From: Rahnella bruchi
GTDB lineage: Bacteria; Pseudomonadota; Gammaproteobacteria; Enterobacterales; Enterobacteriaceae
Length of the DNA: 64,000 nucleotides
Assembly: GCF_003614975.1 (NCBI RefSeq)
Contig: NZ_QZWI01000012.1
Span: 1 to 64,000, forward strand
Reading direction: 5' to 3'
Shown: piece after piece, positions 53,710 to 63,147 of the stretch
How positions within the stretch are numbered: position 1 is the first letter of the stretch
Layout of the letters: every line of letters begins with the position of its first letter
Translations under genes and position numbers: made by a program
Notes under the pieces: model-generated
The model's input: the letters and a program-made list of their open reading frames with translations, nothing else
Told to the model about the DNA's origin: nothing
Database searches by the model: none

Positions 53710-53887
53710 TATTGCCGCGCTCTCTTACTTTCAGGAAAATGACTGGCGAAACGATAACAAACGGCCTATCAGAAAGGAATTGCCATAGCCGAAAAAAGTG
53801 TGCTGAGCCAAATTGGGCATCAAACGGCGATTTTACGGATAAAAAATCAGCAACTAAGTGCTTTATTTGAATAAATAAAAAAAAGGG

Positions 53888-53915
53888 TTGCACGAAATCT
53901 CATGGGGAGTATAGT
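53888..53915 (+). promoter_or_regulatory. tRNA-Met promoter
   Basis: -35 TTGCAC (53888-53893), a 16 bp spacer and -10 TATAGT (53910-53915), 14 bp before the mature tRNA. The discriminator TCGCCTCC is C-rich, as in stringently controlled stable-RNA promoters. Confidence 0.82.
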
Positions 53916-53929
53916 TCGCCTCCATCGGA

Positions 53930-54006
<77 letters not shown>

Positions 54007-54048
54007 ACTACTAAAAATCAGTACAATTAAGCTGTAAAGTAAAACATC

Positions 54049-54073
54049 AGACACCTTAACGGGTGTTTTTTTG
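54049..54073 (+). terminator. tRNA-Met terminator
   Basis: ACACC-TTAAC-GGGTGT followed by TTTTTT, 43 bp after the CCA end. Short stem, long T-run. Confidence 0.82.
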
Positions 54074-54124
54074 TATCTGGATTCCGCTAAACAACGGGAA
54101 TGAACTTCCCGTGTTACACCTGAC

Positions 54125-55375
54125 TCATCCCCTCGCAGACATTCCGCCCTGAGCGAAATACGCCCTGATACCCGCCAGAATCGATTCGGCCACCTGCTGT
54201 TGAAAATGTGCCGTACGAAGTTTTTTCTCTTCATTGATATTACTGATAAACGCGGTCTCGACCAGAATCGAGGGAATATCTGGCGCTTTCAGCACCGCGA
54301 ATCCCGCCTGATCGACTTTGTTTTTGTGCAGATGGTTAATCTTGCCCATTCGCGTCAGCACTTCTTTACCGAATTTCAGGCTGTCACTGATGGTCGCGGT
54401 CTGAACCAGATCAAACATCGTATGATCGAGATAACGGTCGCCGCTTTTACTGACGCCCCCTATCAGGTCAGATTCATTCTGGGTTTGTGCCAGAAAACGC
54501 GCCGCTGAACTGGTAGCGCCCTTGGTTGATAAGGCAAAAACAGATGAGCCTTTGGCTGCCCGGCTGGTAAATGCATCCGCATGAATGGAGATAAAGAGAT
54601 CAGCCCGCAGCTTTCGCGCCTTCGCCACTCGGACTTTCAGCGGAATAAAGACATCTTCATTACGTGTCATATGTGCTTTCATATTGGGCTCGCGCGCAAT
54701 CAGCTTCTGTAACCTGCGGCCAATCTGCAACACCACATCTTTCTCACGCGTTTTATACTTACCTATTGCGCCCGGATCTTCACCGCCATGGCCGGGATCG
54801 AGCATGATCACCAGCGGCCTGCTGCGCCCTGCCTGCCCGTCTTTCTTTGTTTCCGGCGGCAGCGTTCTCGCCACATCCCCGCGATTATAATCTTCCAGCA
54901 ACGCCAGCAATGGATCGTCCTGTGCACTGACCTCCCCTTCTTCCGGGTAGAGATCGACCACCAGCCGGTTATGGAATTCAGCGACCGGTTTCAGCGTGAA
55001 GACATGCGGACTAATGGCTCGTTTCAGTTCCAGCACCATGCGGACCGTCTTGGTATCGAACTGCCCTACCCGAGCCTGACGGATATAGGGGTCACTTTGC
55101 TGAACTTTCTCACCGAGGCCCTTGAGCACGCTGTTGAGATGAACACCCTCGATATCAATCACCACCCGTGGCGGGGAACTGAGCAGAAACTGCTTATATT
55201 TTAAGGGAGTACTGGATTCGAGAGTAATGCGGGTATACGTCGAGGAAGGCCAGATGCGTACCGCGATAACCTGTGAGCTGGCGGCAAAACCCACTTTACT
55301 CACACTCAGCATCCAGGAGGCAGCTACGGTTTGAAGAAGGCGTCGTCGTCCGGGATTGTGAATATCGTCAGTCAT
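54125..55375 (-). CDS. amiC: N-acetylmuramoyl-L-alanine amidase AmiC (Tat-exported)
   Basis: A periplasmic zinc amidase that splits septal peptidoglycan and is activated by NlpD. The 416 aa protein has a twin-arginine signal ([12 protein letters not shown] near the N-terminus), an AMIN domain (about 35-150) for septal targeting, and an Amidase_3 domain (about 190-410). Zinc ligands are expected in [12 protein letters not shown] and FISIHADAF, and the catalytic glutamate in LVETAFIS. It is divergent from argA. Confidence 0.96.
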   Translation of the reverse strand: MTDDIHNPGRRRLLQTVAASWMLSVSKVGFAASSQVIAVRIWPSSTYTRITLESSTPLKYKQFLLSSPPRVVIDIEGVHLNSVLKGLGEKVQQSDPYIRQARVGQFDTKTVRMVLELKRAISPHVFTLKPVAEFHNRLVVDLYPEEGEVSAQDDPLLALLEDYNRGDVARTLPPETKKDGQAGRSRPLVIMLDPGHGGEDPGAIGKYKTREKDVVLQIGRRLQKLIAREPNMKAHMTRNEDVFIPLKVRVAKARKLRADLFISIHADAFTSRAAKGSSVFALSTKGATSSAARFLAQTQNESDLIGGVSKSGDRYLDHTMFDLVQTATISDSLKFGKEVLTRMGKINHLHKNKVDQAGFAVLKAPDIPSILVETAFISNINEEKKLRTAHFQQQVAESILAGIRAYFAQGGMSARG

Positions 55376-55552
55376 GCAGTCTCAAAAATATCTAAAAGTA
55401 AAAAACAGGTGATAAAAAAATCAGTTTGCGAATTCTAACGAATCAAATCCCGCATGTCATTCCCAAACATTTATTATATTTATCAATTTGTTGACGGTTT
55501 GTAATCATTGTTAATTCAAAAACAGAGATTTCTTACTTGCCACACGCCCCTA

Positions 55553-55591
55553 AAAGAATAAAAATACAAAAATTACGAATAAAAATTCAAA
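55553..55591. promoter_or_regulatory. Tandem ARG boxes (ArgR operator) before argA
   Basis: Two 18 bp ARG boxes, 55553-55570 and 55574-55591, have cores GAATAAAAATAC and GAATAAAAATTC exactly 21 bp apart (3 bp between boxes). This is the canonical spacing for an ArgR hexamer. The second is the better match to the consensus. ArgR with arginine should repress argA, giving both transcriptional and allosteric feedback. Confidence 0.9.
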
Positions 55592-55603
55592 TGAGGTTTT
55601 GCC

Positions 55604-56929
55604 GTGAAGGAACGTAGTACTGAACTGGTTCAGGGATTTCGCCACTCAGTTCCCTATATCAATGCTCACCGTGGCAAAACTTTCGTTGTCATGCTCGGTG
55701 GAGAAGCCATTGAACATGAAAACTTCAGCAATATCGTCAATGATATCGGGCTGTTACACAGCTTAGGCATTCGTCTGGTGGTCGTTTATGGTGCCCGCCC
55801 GCAGATTGATGCGAACCTTGCTGAGCACAATTACGAACCGATTTACCATAAAAACATCCGTGTCACCGACGCCCGTTCTCTTGAACTGGTCAAGCAGGCT
55901 GCCGGGCTTTTACAGCTCGATATCACTGCACGACTGTCGATGAGTCTGAATAATACGCCGCTGCAAGGCGCGCACATCAACGTGGTCAGCGGTAACTTTA
56001 TTATCGCCCAGCCGCTGGGGGTGGATGACGGCATCGATTACTGCCACAGCGGACGTATTCGTCGCATCGACGAGGAGGCGATTCATCGCCAGCTCGACAG
56101 CAATGCCATTGTGTTGCTCGGTCCGGTTGCCGTTTCCGTCACCGGTGAAAGCTTCAATCTGACATCAGAAGAAGTGGCCACGCAGATGGCGATTAAGCTT
56201 AAGGCCGAGAAAATGATCGGTTTCTGTTCTTCCCAAGGGGTCATCAATGAGGAAGGTAATATCATTTCCGAATTATTCCCGAATGATGCGCAGGAAAGAA
56301 TTGATCAGATGGAATCCAGTGGCGATTATCTTTCCGGCACCGTTCGCTTCCTTCGTGGTGCGGTGAAAGCCTGCCGCAGTGGTGTTCGTCGTAGCCACCT
56401 GATCAGTTATCAGGAGGACGGTGCGCTGGTTCAGGAATTGTTCTCCCGCGATGGCATTGGTACGCAAATCGTTATGGAGAGTGCTGAGCAAGTGCGTCGC
56501 GCCACCATTAATGATATCGGGGGAATTCTTGAACTGATCCGTCCACTGGAGCAACAGGGTATTCTGGTGCGCCGTTCCCGCGAACAGCTGGAGATGGAGA
56601 TCGATAAATTTACCATTATCGAACGGGATAACCTCACGATTGCCTGCGCCGCGCTTTATCCGTTCCATGACGAAGGGATTGGCGAAATGGCCTGCGTGGC
56701 CGTTCATCCGGACTACCGCAGTTCTTCACGCGGTGAGATGTTGCTACAGCGTGTAGCCAGTCAGGCAAAAATGATGGGGCTTAACCGTCTATTCGTCCTG
56801 ACAACGCGCAGCATACACTGGTTCCAGGAGCGCGGTTTTAAACCGGCAGAAGTCGACGTGCTGCCGATTCAGAAACAGGAAATGTACAACTATCAGCGTC
56901 GTTCCAAAATTCTGATTTCTGAGCTGTAA
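55604..56929 (+). CDS. argA: N-acetylglutamate synthase ArgA (GTG start)
   Basis: First step of arginine synthesis, acetylating glutamate with acetyl-CoA; inhibited by arginine. The 441 aa protein has an N-terminal amino acid kinase domain (about 1-280, no kinase activity, arginine site; [10 protein letters not shown]) and a C-terminal GNAT acetyltransferase domain (about 295-441; [17 protein letters not shown]). The start is GTG at 55604 with GAGG upstream. It ends next to ptrA, with no recD between them. Confidence 0.96.
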   Translation: MKERSTELVQGFRHSVPYINAHRGKTFVVMLGGEAIEHENFSNIVNDIGLLHSLGIRLVVVYGARPQIDANLAEHNYEPIYHKNIRVTDARSLELVKQAAGLLQLDITARLSMSLNNTPLQGAHINVVSGNFIIAQPLGVDDGIDYCHSGRIRRIDEEAIHRQLDSNAIVLLGPVAVSVTGESFNLTSEEVATQMAIKLKAEKMIGFCSSQGVINEEGNIISELFPNDAQERIDQMESSGDYLSGTVRFLRGAVKACRSGVRRSHLISYQEDGALVQELFSRDGIGTQIVMESAEQVRRATINDIGGILELIRPLEQQGILVRRSREQLEMEIDKFTIIERDNLTIACAALYPFHDEGIGEMACVAVHPDYRSSSRGEMLLQRVASQAKMMGLNRLFVLTTRSIHWFQERGFKPAEVDVLPIQKQEMYNYQRRSKILISEL

Positions 56930-56956
56930 TGTTACCCGTTGAACGGTGAATTGCAG

Positions 56957-56991
56957 AAAACAAAATGGACGCAAATGCGTCCTTTTTGTTT
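56957..56991. terminator. Bidirectional terminator between argA and ptrA
   Basis: GGACGCA-AA-TGCGTCC (56967-56982) is flanked by AAAACAAAAT on the left and TTTTTGTTTT on the right. It serves argA on the plus strand and the convergent ptrA. In E. coli argA is followed instead by recD. Confidence 0.9.
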
Positions 56992-57006
56992 TCTATGGTT
57001 TGCCGG

Positions 57007-59898
57007 TTATTCCGCGGATTTGGATCCCAGCGTCTTCTGCAATGTTGATGTATCCGGCCAGGTTTTGAAGCCTTCCGGTGCGGCATATTGCGGAGTTTTG
57101 CTGTCATTGCCCGAAACCTGAGACAACATCGCCAGCCCTTCCTGTTTAATCACTGCTTTCTGGAAGTAATCCGCCAGCTGGGTTTGTGTCAGACCTGCAA
57201 TCACGCGAATGACATTCGCCCTGGTATCAAATTGCGGATTCCCGCGACTGAAATCATTACCGAATCTGTCAGCTTCCTCATCCAGCGTTTGCGGGTTTTG
57301 CTGCATTTCATTGACCAGCCCCTGCTTATACTGCAGGAATTCAGCATCCTTCATTTCACGCAGGCGCTTTTCGGCTTGCGGATAAAATGCCAGATAACGC
57401 TGATACAGATAGTCCGGTTGCTTGCTGTTGCTTTGCAGCAGGAAACCGATACCCCACTGTTTTCCGACAGGAATTGGGAAAGCAAAGACAGCGTATCCCA
57501 GTTGCTCCTGAGTGCGCAGCTGGCTGTAGAACCATGGTTGAATAATCTGACCGAGCAGCGCGCTGTATCCCATACTTTGCACTTCATCGTAGCCTGTTGG
57601 CACATAAACAGCAGCCAGCGCGGAATCAGAACTGGTACCGACACGCTGAATATTGGCTTTAACCGGCTCAGTCACCTGCGCCTGTTCACCCCGCCACCAT
57701 TTGTCACCGTGGGCGCCGAGCTTTTGCATAATCTGTTGCGACATGGCTTTAACCTGACCGGCAGTCATGTTACCGACAACCATCATTTCGACGGCGGCAT
57801 GATGGACCAGTTGCTCACGGTAGGCATTCACGTCTTCAAGTGTGATAGCGGAAACCAGTTTTTCGCGCTCACTGCGTTCGGTATAAGGCACACGGGAGAG
57901 CAACTGAACGGGCTGTAATGCCAGCTCAAATGCTTTTCCTTTATCTGCTGAAGCCAGACGTTCGAGATACCAGGATTTCGCCTGATCCAGTTGTTCCTGC
58001 GTCGGTTTAAAATCTGGATAGTTATCTACCAGCGCCGCCAGCAGATCAGGCAGACACTCGGTAAAACCTGTGGCAGTAAATTGCAGGCCATTGTCCGGTG
58101 ATGTCCCGAATGTGATACCGCCAATAGAGGCCTGATAGCTCAGCTGATCAAAAGCCACACCGGTCAGATAATCCGTCAGACCATATAGCACCTGATTTTT
58201 TGCCGTACTCAGCGCCTGGTCGTTGCGGAAAGAAACGGTCACATTGGCTTTTGGCTCATCAGCAAAGTATCTGCTGGGCATGTAGAACACCCGCAAACCT
58301 TTATCGTCCACCAGCAGTTCAGGTTTTGTGGCCTTAGAATCTTTGCTCACCAGCGCAAGTGACTTCGGGATATAAGGATTCAGTGCCGGCAAGGACAATG
58401 AAATACTCTGTCCAAGAGTTTTCCATTGCTCATAAGTCTGAGGCGGCACTTTATCGACCTCATAAGGTGCATTCACGAAATAAGCCATTTTATTGTGCGG
58501 CTCATTTGGACTGATTATCCAGTACCGTGCATTTTGCGGCGTCATTTCATCCAGACGGGATTCAATGGCTTTAGGGTCGTACTGATCCGTCAGATAAGGC
58601 GAGTCGAGAACATGCTCAACTGGCACACGCAGCATGGTATCGACCAGCCATTCGACATAATCCATATCCCGCGTTAATGCCGGATACCGGTAATCAAGCG
58701 CCATCACATGCGCAATTTCATCGAAATAAGGCTTATCAATACCCTTAGAGCGCATCTCGTTGAGATAGTTAAATATGGCGGCAATCACGGTATCACGCTG
58801 TGCAAGTCCCTTCTCCGTCAGTGAAACCGAGATATTGAAGACGCCCATATTACGGTTAACCATCGGATCCGCACCGGCGCTGATCCCGTCGGCATAACCT
58901 TGTTTTTGTAGCCAGTCGGAGAGTGTATTCGGACTACGGTTGCCAATCAGATAGCTAATATAGGTGTCTGTTTTACTACGAAAATCTGCACTATTGTTAT
59001 CAATGGCAAACTCAATACGTAATTCTTTGCGAGGCTGGGCAGGAACAAAATGGATGAACTCTCCTTTCTGTTCAGCGGTTAAAGTGGGCACCGTAATCGG
59101 TGGAACCACGGCGTGATGATTAGCTATCTGCCCGAAGGTGGTTGAGGCCAGCTCTGCCAGTTCCGGTAAAGACTTGTTGCTGTAAATCACACCGACCATC
59201 AGGTTAGCGGAATAATAGCGGTGATAAAAAGCCGTCAGTTGATCGTGCAGCTTACTGCCGGGTTTATCTTTTAGCGTATCCAGATTTCCCCCCGCAAAAC
59301 GGGCTGCAGGATGCTCAGGATTTAAGGTTTCTGCACGCACCTGCGCCATTCGCATGCCGTCACGCGAGCGCGCCATGGTCAGCTCTGCGTTCACTGCATT
59401 TCGCTCCCGGTCGCCGTTGGCGGGATCTAGTAATGGTTCGCCAATGGCATCGGAAAGACGGTCTACCGCTTCAGGCAGGGCATCATTTTCGACTTCCAGA
59501 TAAAAAGCCGTGCGGTATGAAGCCGTACTGCCGTTATGGCTGCCACCATGCTTTTTGAGAAACTCCGAGAGGCTTTCCGGTTGAGGGTATTTCTTCGAGC
59601 CCATCAGCAACATGTGTTCGGTATAGTGGGCCAGACCTAACTGAGAATCAGGGTCTTCCAGCGAACCCACGGGAATAGCCAGTGCAGCGAGTGACTTGGG
59701 GGCTTGAGGGTCAGATACCAGCAAGACGGTCATGTCATTGGCCAGTTTGATGGCCTGATACTGACGCGGGTCGTTCTGACTTTTATTGATAGCTTGTGCA
59801 TAAGGCTGCCAGTCGGCTGCACTCGAAACAACAGGGGCCCAAAAGGTCAATAACAACAGTAACCCGGAAATTCGGGTAACCTGTTTTAACATTGCCAC
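57007..59898 (-). CDS. ptrA: Periplasmic protease III (pitrilysin)
   Basis: An M16 zinc metalloprotease that degrades small peptides such as insulin B chain. The 963 aa protein is the full family length, with a signal peptide (to about residue 28, VSSAADW). The inverted zinc motif HYTEH (H91, E94, H95) is followed by E172 (NAELTM), and three further inactive M16 repeats make up the rest. In E. coli ptrA lies between recC and recB; here it is intact but has neither beside it. Confidence 0.97.
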   Translation of the reverse strand: MAMLKQVTRISGLLLLLTFWAPVVSSAADWQPYAQAINKSQNDPRQYQAIKLANDMTVLLVSDPQAPKSLAALAIPVGSLEDPDSQLGLAHYTEHMLLMGSKKYPQPESLSEFLKKHGGSHNGSTASYRTAFYLEVENDALPEAVDRLSDAIGEPLLDPANGDRERNAVNAELTMARSRDGMRMAQVRAETLNPEHPAARFAGGNLDTLKDKPGSKLHDQLTAFYHRYYSANLMVGVIYSNKSLPELAELASTTFGQIANHHAVVPPITVPTLTAEQKGEFIHFVPAQPRKELRIEFAIDNNSADFRSKTDTYISYLIGNRSPNTLSDWLQKQGYADGISAGADPMVNRNMGVFNISVSLTEKGLAQRDTVIAAIFNYLNEMRSKGIDKPYFDEIAHVMALDYRYPALTRDMDYVEWLVDTMLRVPVEHVLDSPYLTDQYDPKAIESRLDEMTPQNARYWIISPNEPHNKMAYFVNAPYEVDKVPPQTYEQWKTLGQSISLSLPALNPYIPKSLALVSKDSKATKPELLVDDKGLRVFYMPSRYFADEPKANVTVSFRNDQALSTAKNQVLYGLTDYLTGVAFDQLSYQASIGGITFGTSPDNGLQFTATGFTECLPDLLAALVDNYPDFKPTQEQLDQAKSWYLERLASADKGKAFELALQPVQLLSRVPYTERSEREKLVSAITLEDVNAYREQLVHHAAVEMMVVGNMTAGQVKAMSQQIMQKLGAHGDKWWRGEQAQVTEPVKANIQRVGTSSDSALAAVYVPTGYDEVQSMGYSALLGQIIQPWFYSQLRTQEQLGYAVFAFPIPVGKQWGIGFLLQSNSKQPDYLYQRYLAFYPQAEKRLREMKDAEFLQYKQGLVNEMQQNPQTLDEEADRFGNDFSRGNPQFDTRANVIRVIAGLTQTQLADYFQKAVIKQEGLAMLSQVSGNDSKTPQYAAPEGFKTWPDTSTLQKTLGSKSAE

Positions 59899-60194
59899 TC
59901 TCCCTCAATCAAATAAACGTGCCACACGGGCAATAAATACGCGGTTCAATAACAGATGAACCTCAACAAGCTGTTTTGAGCAGTTGAGTCTGTTCAGACC
60001 CCGCAGAAACAGGATAGTTGTGAAAAAAACCGAATCGGGACTTTCTTCCTGTGTTCCGTCACGTTTTAGCCATAAAGCCAAATCCTACCAATAGGTAAAA
60101 ATCACTTAGTTAAACCACTCTAAGCTGTTAAAACACCATTGCAAGCAGCTTGACGGTATTTTTGCTTCTCACGTGTAGGCTTTTACTCTCTTTT
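59899..60194. other. ptrA-ppdC spacer, no gene (position of recC in E. coli)
   Basis: A 296 bp gap without an ORF of note. It is AT-rich and must hold the ptrA promoter and a possible ppdC terminator. An imperfect inverted repeat lies at about 59962-59990 (CTCAAC ... GTTGAG). I saw no recC remnant, frameshifted helicase motif or insertion-sequence end. Only the position makes it notable. Confidence 0.7.
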
Positions 60195-60539
60195 TCAGGG
60201 TGCAAATTTGCATTCCAGCCGATGCAATACTGCCTGATATTTTGCGGGCGTTTGCACGATTACCTGTACCCGCTGGCATAACTGACACGCGGAAACCCCC
60301 GAAAACTGATAATTCCAGTTTTCCGCCAGAGGCTCTGTCCCCTTCCCGCTCGCAGCGTGCGCTTCGAGCTGAGAATGTGCTTCTGTCCATGCTTCCTGAG
60401 TCTGCCACTGGCGCATAAAACCATAGGTCAGCGACTGGTAGTAATTCATCAGCCCGAGAAGGGATACAGACAGCAATAGCATTGCGATCAGCGCTTCGGG
60501 CAGGCTGAAACCCTGTTGCCCGGTACCGTCATCAGTCAT
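60195..60539 (-). CDS. ppdC: Prepilin-peptidase-dependent protein C (minor pseudopilin)
   Basis: A type IV pilin-like protein, 114 aa from ATG 60539. The prepilin peptidase site is QQG|FSLPEALIAM, with F as +1 and E at +5, then a hydrophobic helix. The pair of cysteines in SACQLCQ is not usual in all pilins. It overlaps ygdB by 8 bp. In E. coli the four proteins PpdA, PpdB, YgdB and PpdC prime assembly of the PpdD pilus. Confidence 0.88.
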   Translation of the reverse strand: MTDDGTGQQGFSLPEALIAMLLLSVSLLGLMNYYQSLTYGFMRQWQTQEAWTEAHSQLEAHAASGKGTEPLAENWNYQFSGVSACQLCQRVQVIVQTPAKYQAVLHRLECKFAP

Positions 60540-61020
60540 TGCAAACCTGCTCATCTGCCTCCGGACAAAAGTCCAGCCATCCCTGTTTCAGCGGTGAAAA
60601 ACTCAGTTTTCCGTCCGCCTGTTTTTTCATGCTGGCTTGCTGAAACAATTTCACAGTTGCCTTACCTTCGCCCGTGGTTCCTTCTGCGCGAAGAACATAG
60701 ACATCCTGTCGGAGTGAAGCGCGAACACAAACCCTGCCGCCATCGGAGGAAATGAGCATTGCCGGTACGTCCTGACACTGCCAGCGGGCATCACTAAAAG
60801 CCTTCCAAGGCTGACTAATGCCCCAGGCTAAGGCAGAAGACGCATTTTCCCAGGCGATAACAAAACGGTGCTGATTAGAGGTCAGCGCCAGGCCGGCAGA
60901 AAGCTGCTGTTGCAATGAACTGAGGGCAATTAATGCCAGCCCCATCATCACCATGATGCTCAATATCATGGCACTTCCCTTTTGCCTAAAGAGACTGTCG
61001 ACCTTCTTTGCCTCAGTCAT
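60532..61020 (-). CDS. ygdB: YgdB family protein (DUF2509), minor-pilin operon
   Basis: A 162 aa protein with an N-terminal membrane helix (GSAMILSIMVMMGLALIALS) that resembles a PilX- or GspK-like minor pilin start. After the probable G|S cleavage site, +5 is L rather than E. The start overlaps the ppdB stop (ATGA) and the end overlaps ppdC. It is likely part of the minor-pilin tip complex; the role is inferred from position and E. coli data. Confidence 0.85.
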   Translation of the reverse strand: MTEAKKVDSLFRQKGSAMILSIMVMMGLALIALSSLQQQLSAGLALTSNQHRFVIAWENASSALAWGISQPWKAFSDARWQCQDVPAMLISSDGGRVCVRASLRQDVYVLRAEGTTGEGKATVKLFQQASMKKQADGKLSFSPLKQGWLDFCPEADEQVCND

Positions 61021-61595
61021 AACGAGCGCCCTGCCACCATTTCCGCCACTTTCCGGTGGACAGTAGGGTTATTGCTCCAGCGAGCTTCAAGTTGCAGCGA
61101 ATACAATCCGCCGGAAGCTTCTGCGGAGGATTCTTTTACGCTGAAGTTCATGACACTGACTTCAGAGGGATCGAGCAGTTTCTCCCAACCTGAACTGCCG
61201 CAATCTGCCGCTCCCCGCTGGATCTCAAATCCCCCCTGCCGTAAGCGGTAACCAAAATATTCCGAATCTGCTGTACCGGGCTTTTCCCACCGGCCATTGC
61301 GATTCAGGTCATAAAGGATGATGACACAGGAGCCTTCCGGTTCTCCCCCGGCATGCCCCACAATGACCGGTTTACCCTCGCAACTGCCATTACAAAAACC
61401 GGCACGCCGGAGATCTTTGGCGATAGCAAAAACAGTCTGATGCAATAGCTGGTCTAGCTGATAGTGCCTTCCCAGGCTCTGGCTTCTCTGACGCATCAGT
61501 GGATAAATTTGCGCAGCGCTGAGCATCAGCATGCTGCCGATACTCATCGCAATCATGATTTCCGGCAGTGTGAATCCGCGAGAGGCTACTGGCAC
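61017..61595 (-). CDS. ppdB: Prepilin-peptidase-dependent protein B
   Basis: A 192 aa pilin-like protein with cleavage site SRG|FTLPEIMIAM (E at +5), then a hydrophobic helix and a larger globular part. The start is GTG at 61595, overlapping the ppdA stop by 10 bp. All four genes in the row overlap, so they are translated as one coupled unit. It is GspJ/PilW-like by size and position (inference). Confidence 0.88.
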   Translation of the reverse strand: MPVASRGFTLPEIMIAMSIGSMLMLSAAQIYPLMRQRSQSLGRHYQLDQLLHQTVFAIAKDLRRAGFCNGSCEGKPVIVGHAGGEPEGSCVIILYDLNRNGRWEKPGTADSEYFGYRLRQGGFEIQRGAADCGSSGWEKLLDPSEVSVMNFSVKESSAEASGGLYSLQLEARWSNNPTVHRKVAEMVAGRSL

Positions 61596-62095
61596 AGGCT
61601 AATCCCCAGCAATGGTTTGTCTTCGCTGCATATCCGCAGTCGCCCTCTTGCTGAAAGTACGAGACGCAAACTACCCGCTGAATTTTTTAACGTTAAGCGC
61701 CCTGCCATCGCGGCATTTCGCAGCCCGTAGAATCCCATTGATTTGTCGGCGAGACCGGACAACTCAATGTCATGTTCCTCTGTGACAAAGATTTTACCGG
61801 TAGCATTGTGACAATCAGAAGGGCGCGGGCCGTAACCGACACATCCGTCTTTGCCACCAATTGCCCACAATACCGCTGAAAGATTGTAATTATTGGCCTC
61901 AGACTGAACACCATAAAGATACAATCGAAGACGCTGGGCGTGTTGTTCAAGCCTGATTGCCTGCTGGTAACCGCGCCAGCTTTGCGTTCCCCACAATGTG
62001 CATATGGCGACCAAAGCCACCACAACCATCATTTCTATCAGTGACATCCCGCGTTCCCCTTTGCACCTGGTTGCAATCATGTTGTTTGTCTTCAT
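61586..62095 (-). CDS. ppdA: Prepilin-peptidase-dependent protein A
   Basis: A pilin-like protein of 169 aa from ATG 62095 (MKTNNMIATRCKGERG|MSLIEMMVVVA), with E at +5 after the G|M site. An ATG at 62080 is an alternative start and neither has a strong ribosome site. A codon at 62167 would add 24 residues with no signal character. It is the first gene of the ppdA-ppdB-ygdB-ppdC operon downstream of thyA. Confidence 0.86.
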   Translation of the reverse strand: MKTNNMIATRCKGERGMSLIEMMVVVALVAICTLWGTQSWRGYQQAIRLEQHAQRLRLYLYGVQSEANNYNLSAVLWAIGGKDGCVGYGPRPSDCHNATGKIFVTEEHDIELSGLADKSMGFYGLRNAAMAGRLTLKNSAGSLRLVLSARGRLRICSEDKPLLGISLCQ

Positions 62096-62304
62096 GCCGT
62101 CAGGGTAGGCGGTTAAATTTGTTCTGCTACCGGCAAAGTGGTTTTTTACGGCATGTCTCCGGAACAATTAGCGCAACATAATGCACACAACAAAAATGTT
62201 GCGTGACGTCTCGCAGGAATAGCATTTGGCTTTAAATCGGAGTTGGAATATTCAGGAAATGGCGTACAAAGTGCGGCAGAGGGTAAAAGCTGGATACAAG
62301 AGAA

Positions 62305-62334
62305 ATGACCGCCTGACAGGTGCGTCAGGCGGCA
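62305..62334 (-). terminator. thyA terminator
   Basis: CCGCCTGAC (62309-62317), a 6-nt loop and GTCAGGCGG (62324-62332); on the minus strand followed by TCATTTCTC, a broken U-run. Confidence 0.6.
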
Positions 62335-62346
62335 GACAACGAAGGA

Positions 62347-63141
62347 TCAGATAGCGACAGGTGCTTTGATTGCCGGGTGCGGATCGTACCCTTCAATCTC
62401 GAAATCTTCGAAGTTGTAATCAAACAGGGAGGCCGGCTTGCGCTTGATGACAAGTTTTGGCAATGCGCGGGGTTCACGCGTCAGTTGCAGATGTGTCTGC
62501 TCCATGTGGTTGCTGTACAGATGGGTATCGCCACCCGTCCAGACAAAGTCACCCACTTCGAGGTCGCATTGTTGCGCCATCATATGTACCAGCAGCGCGT
62601 AGCTGGCAATGTTAAACGGCAGACCGAGGAAGATATCGCATGAACGCTGATACAGCTGGCAGGACAGTTTCCCGTCCGCTACATAGAACTGGAAGAAAGC
62701 GTGGCACGGCGCCAGTGCCATCTGATCCAGCTCGCCGACGTTCCATGCTGACACGATAATACGACGTGAGTCAGGGTCTTTTTTCAGTTGCTCGACAACA
62801 TTCGCCAGCTGGTCAACTTGCTTGCCGTCAGCCGCGCCCCAGGCACGCCACTGCTTGCCATATACCGGACCGAGGTCGCCGTTTTCATCGGCCCACTCGT
62901 CCCAGATGCTGACATTGTTTTCACGCAGATAAGCGATGTTAGTTTCACCCTTCAGGAACCAAAGGAGTTCATGAATGATTGAGCGCAAATGACAGCGTTT
63001 GGTGGTGACCAGCGGAAAACCTTCCTGCAAGTTGAAACGCATCTGATGACCAAAAATCGACAACGTGCCAGTACCGGTACGGTCGGCTTTAGGGGTGCCC
63101 TCATCGAGCACTTTCTGCATTAAATCCAGATACTGTTTCAT
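62347..63141 (-). CDS. thyA: Thymidylate synthase
   Basis: Converts dUMP to dTMP using methylenetetrahydrofolate. The 264 aa protein is the E. coli length and keeps the catalytic C146 ([12 protein letters not shown]) and the PVYGKQWR substrate loop. It starts 6 bp after lgt, so the two are co-transcribed. In E. coli the lgt-thyA junction is likewise tight. Confidence 0.98.
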   Translation of the reverse strand: MKQYLDLMQKVLDEGTPKADRTGTGTLSIFGHQMRFNLQEGFPLVTTKRCHLRSIIHELLWFLKGETNIAYLRENNVSIWDEWADENGDLGPVYGKQWRAWGAADGKQVDQLANVVEQLKKDPDSRRIIVSAWNVGELDQMALAPCHAFFQFYVADGKLSCQLYQRSCDIFLGLPFNIASYALLVHMMAQQCDLEVGDFVWTGGDTHLYSNHMEQTHLQLTREPRALPKLVIKRKPASLFDYNFEDFEIEGYDPHPAIKAPVAI

Positions 63142-63147
63142 GTTACC

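Noticed and set aside
55491-55520. TTGACG as an argA -35 box
   Set aside because: No acceptable -10 hexamer at 16-18 bp; the promoter was not called.
57088-57918. 276-codon open frame on the plus strand
   Set aside because: It is fully antisense to ptrA, whose M16 protease sequence is clear. The predicted protein has no family features.
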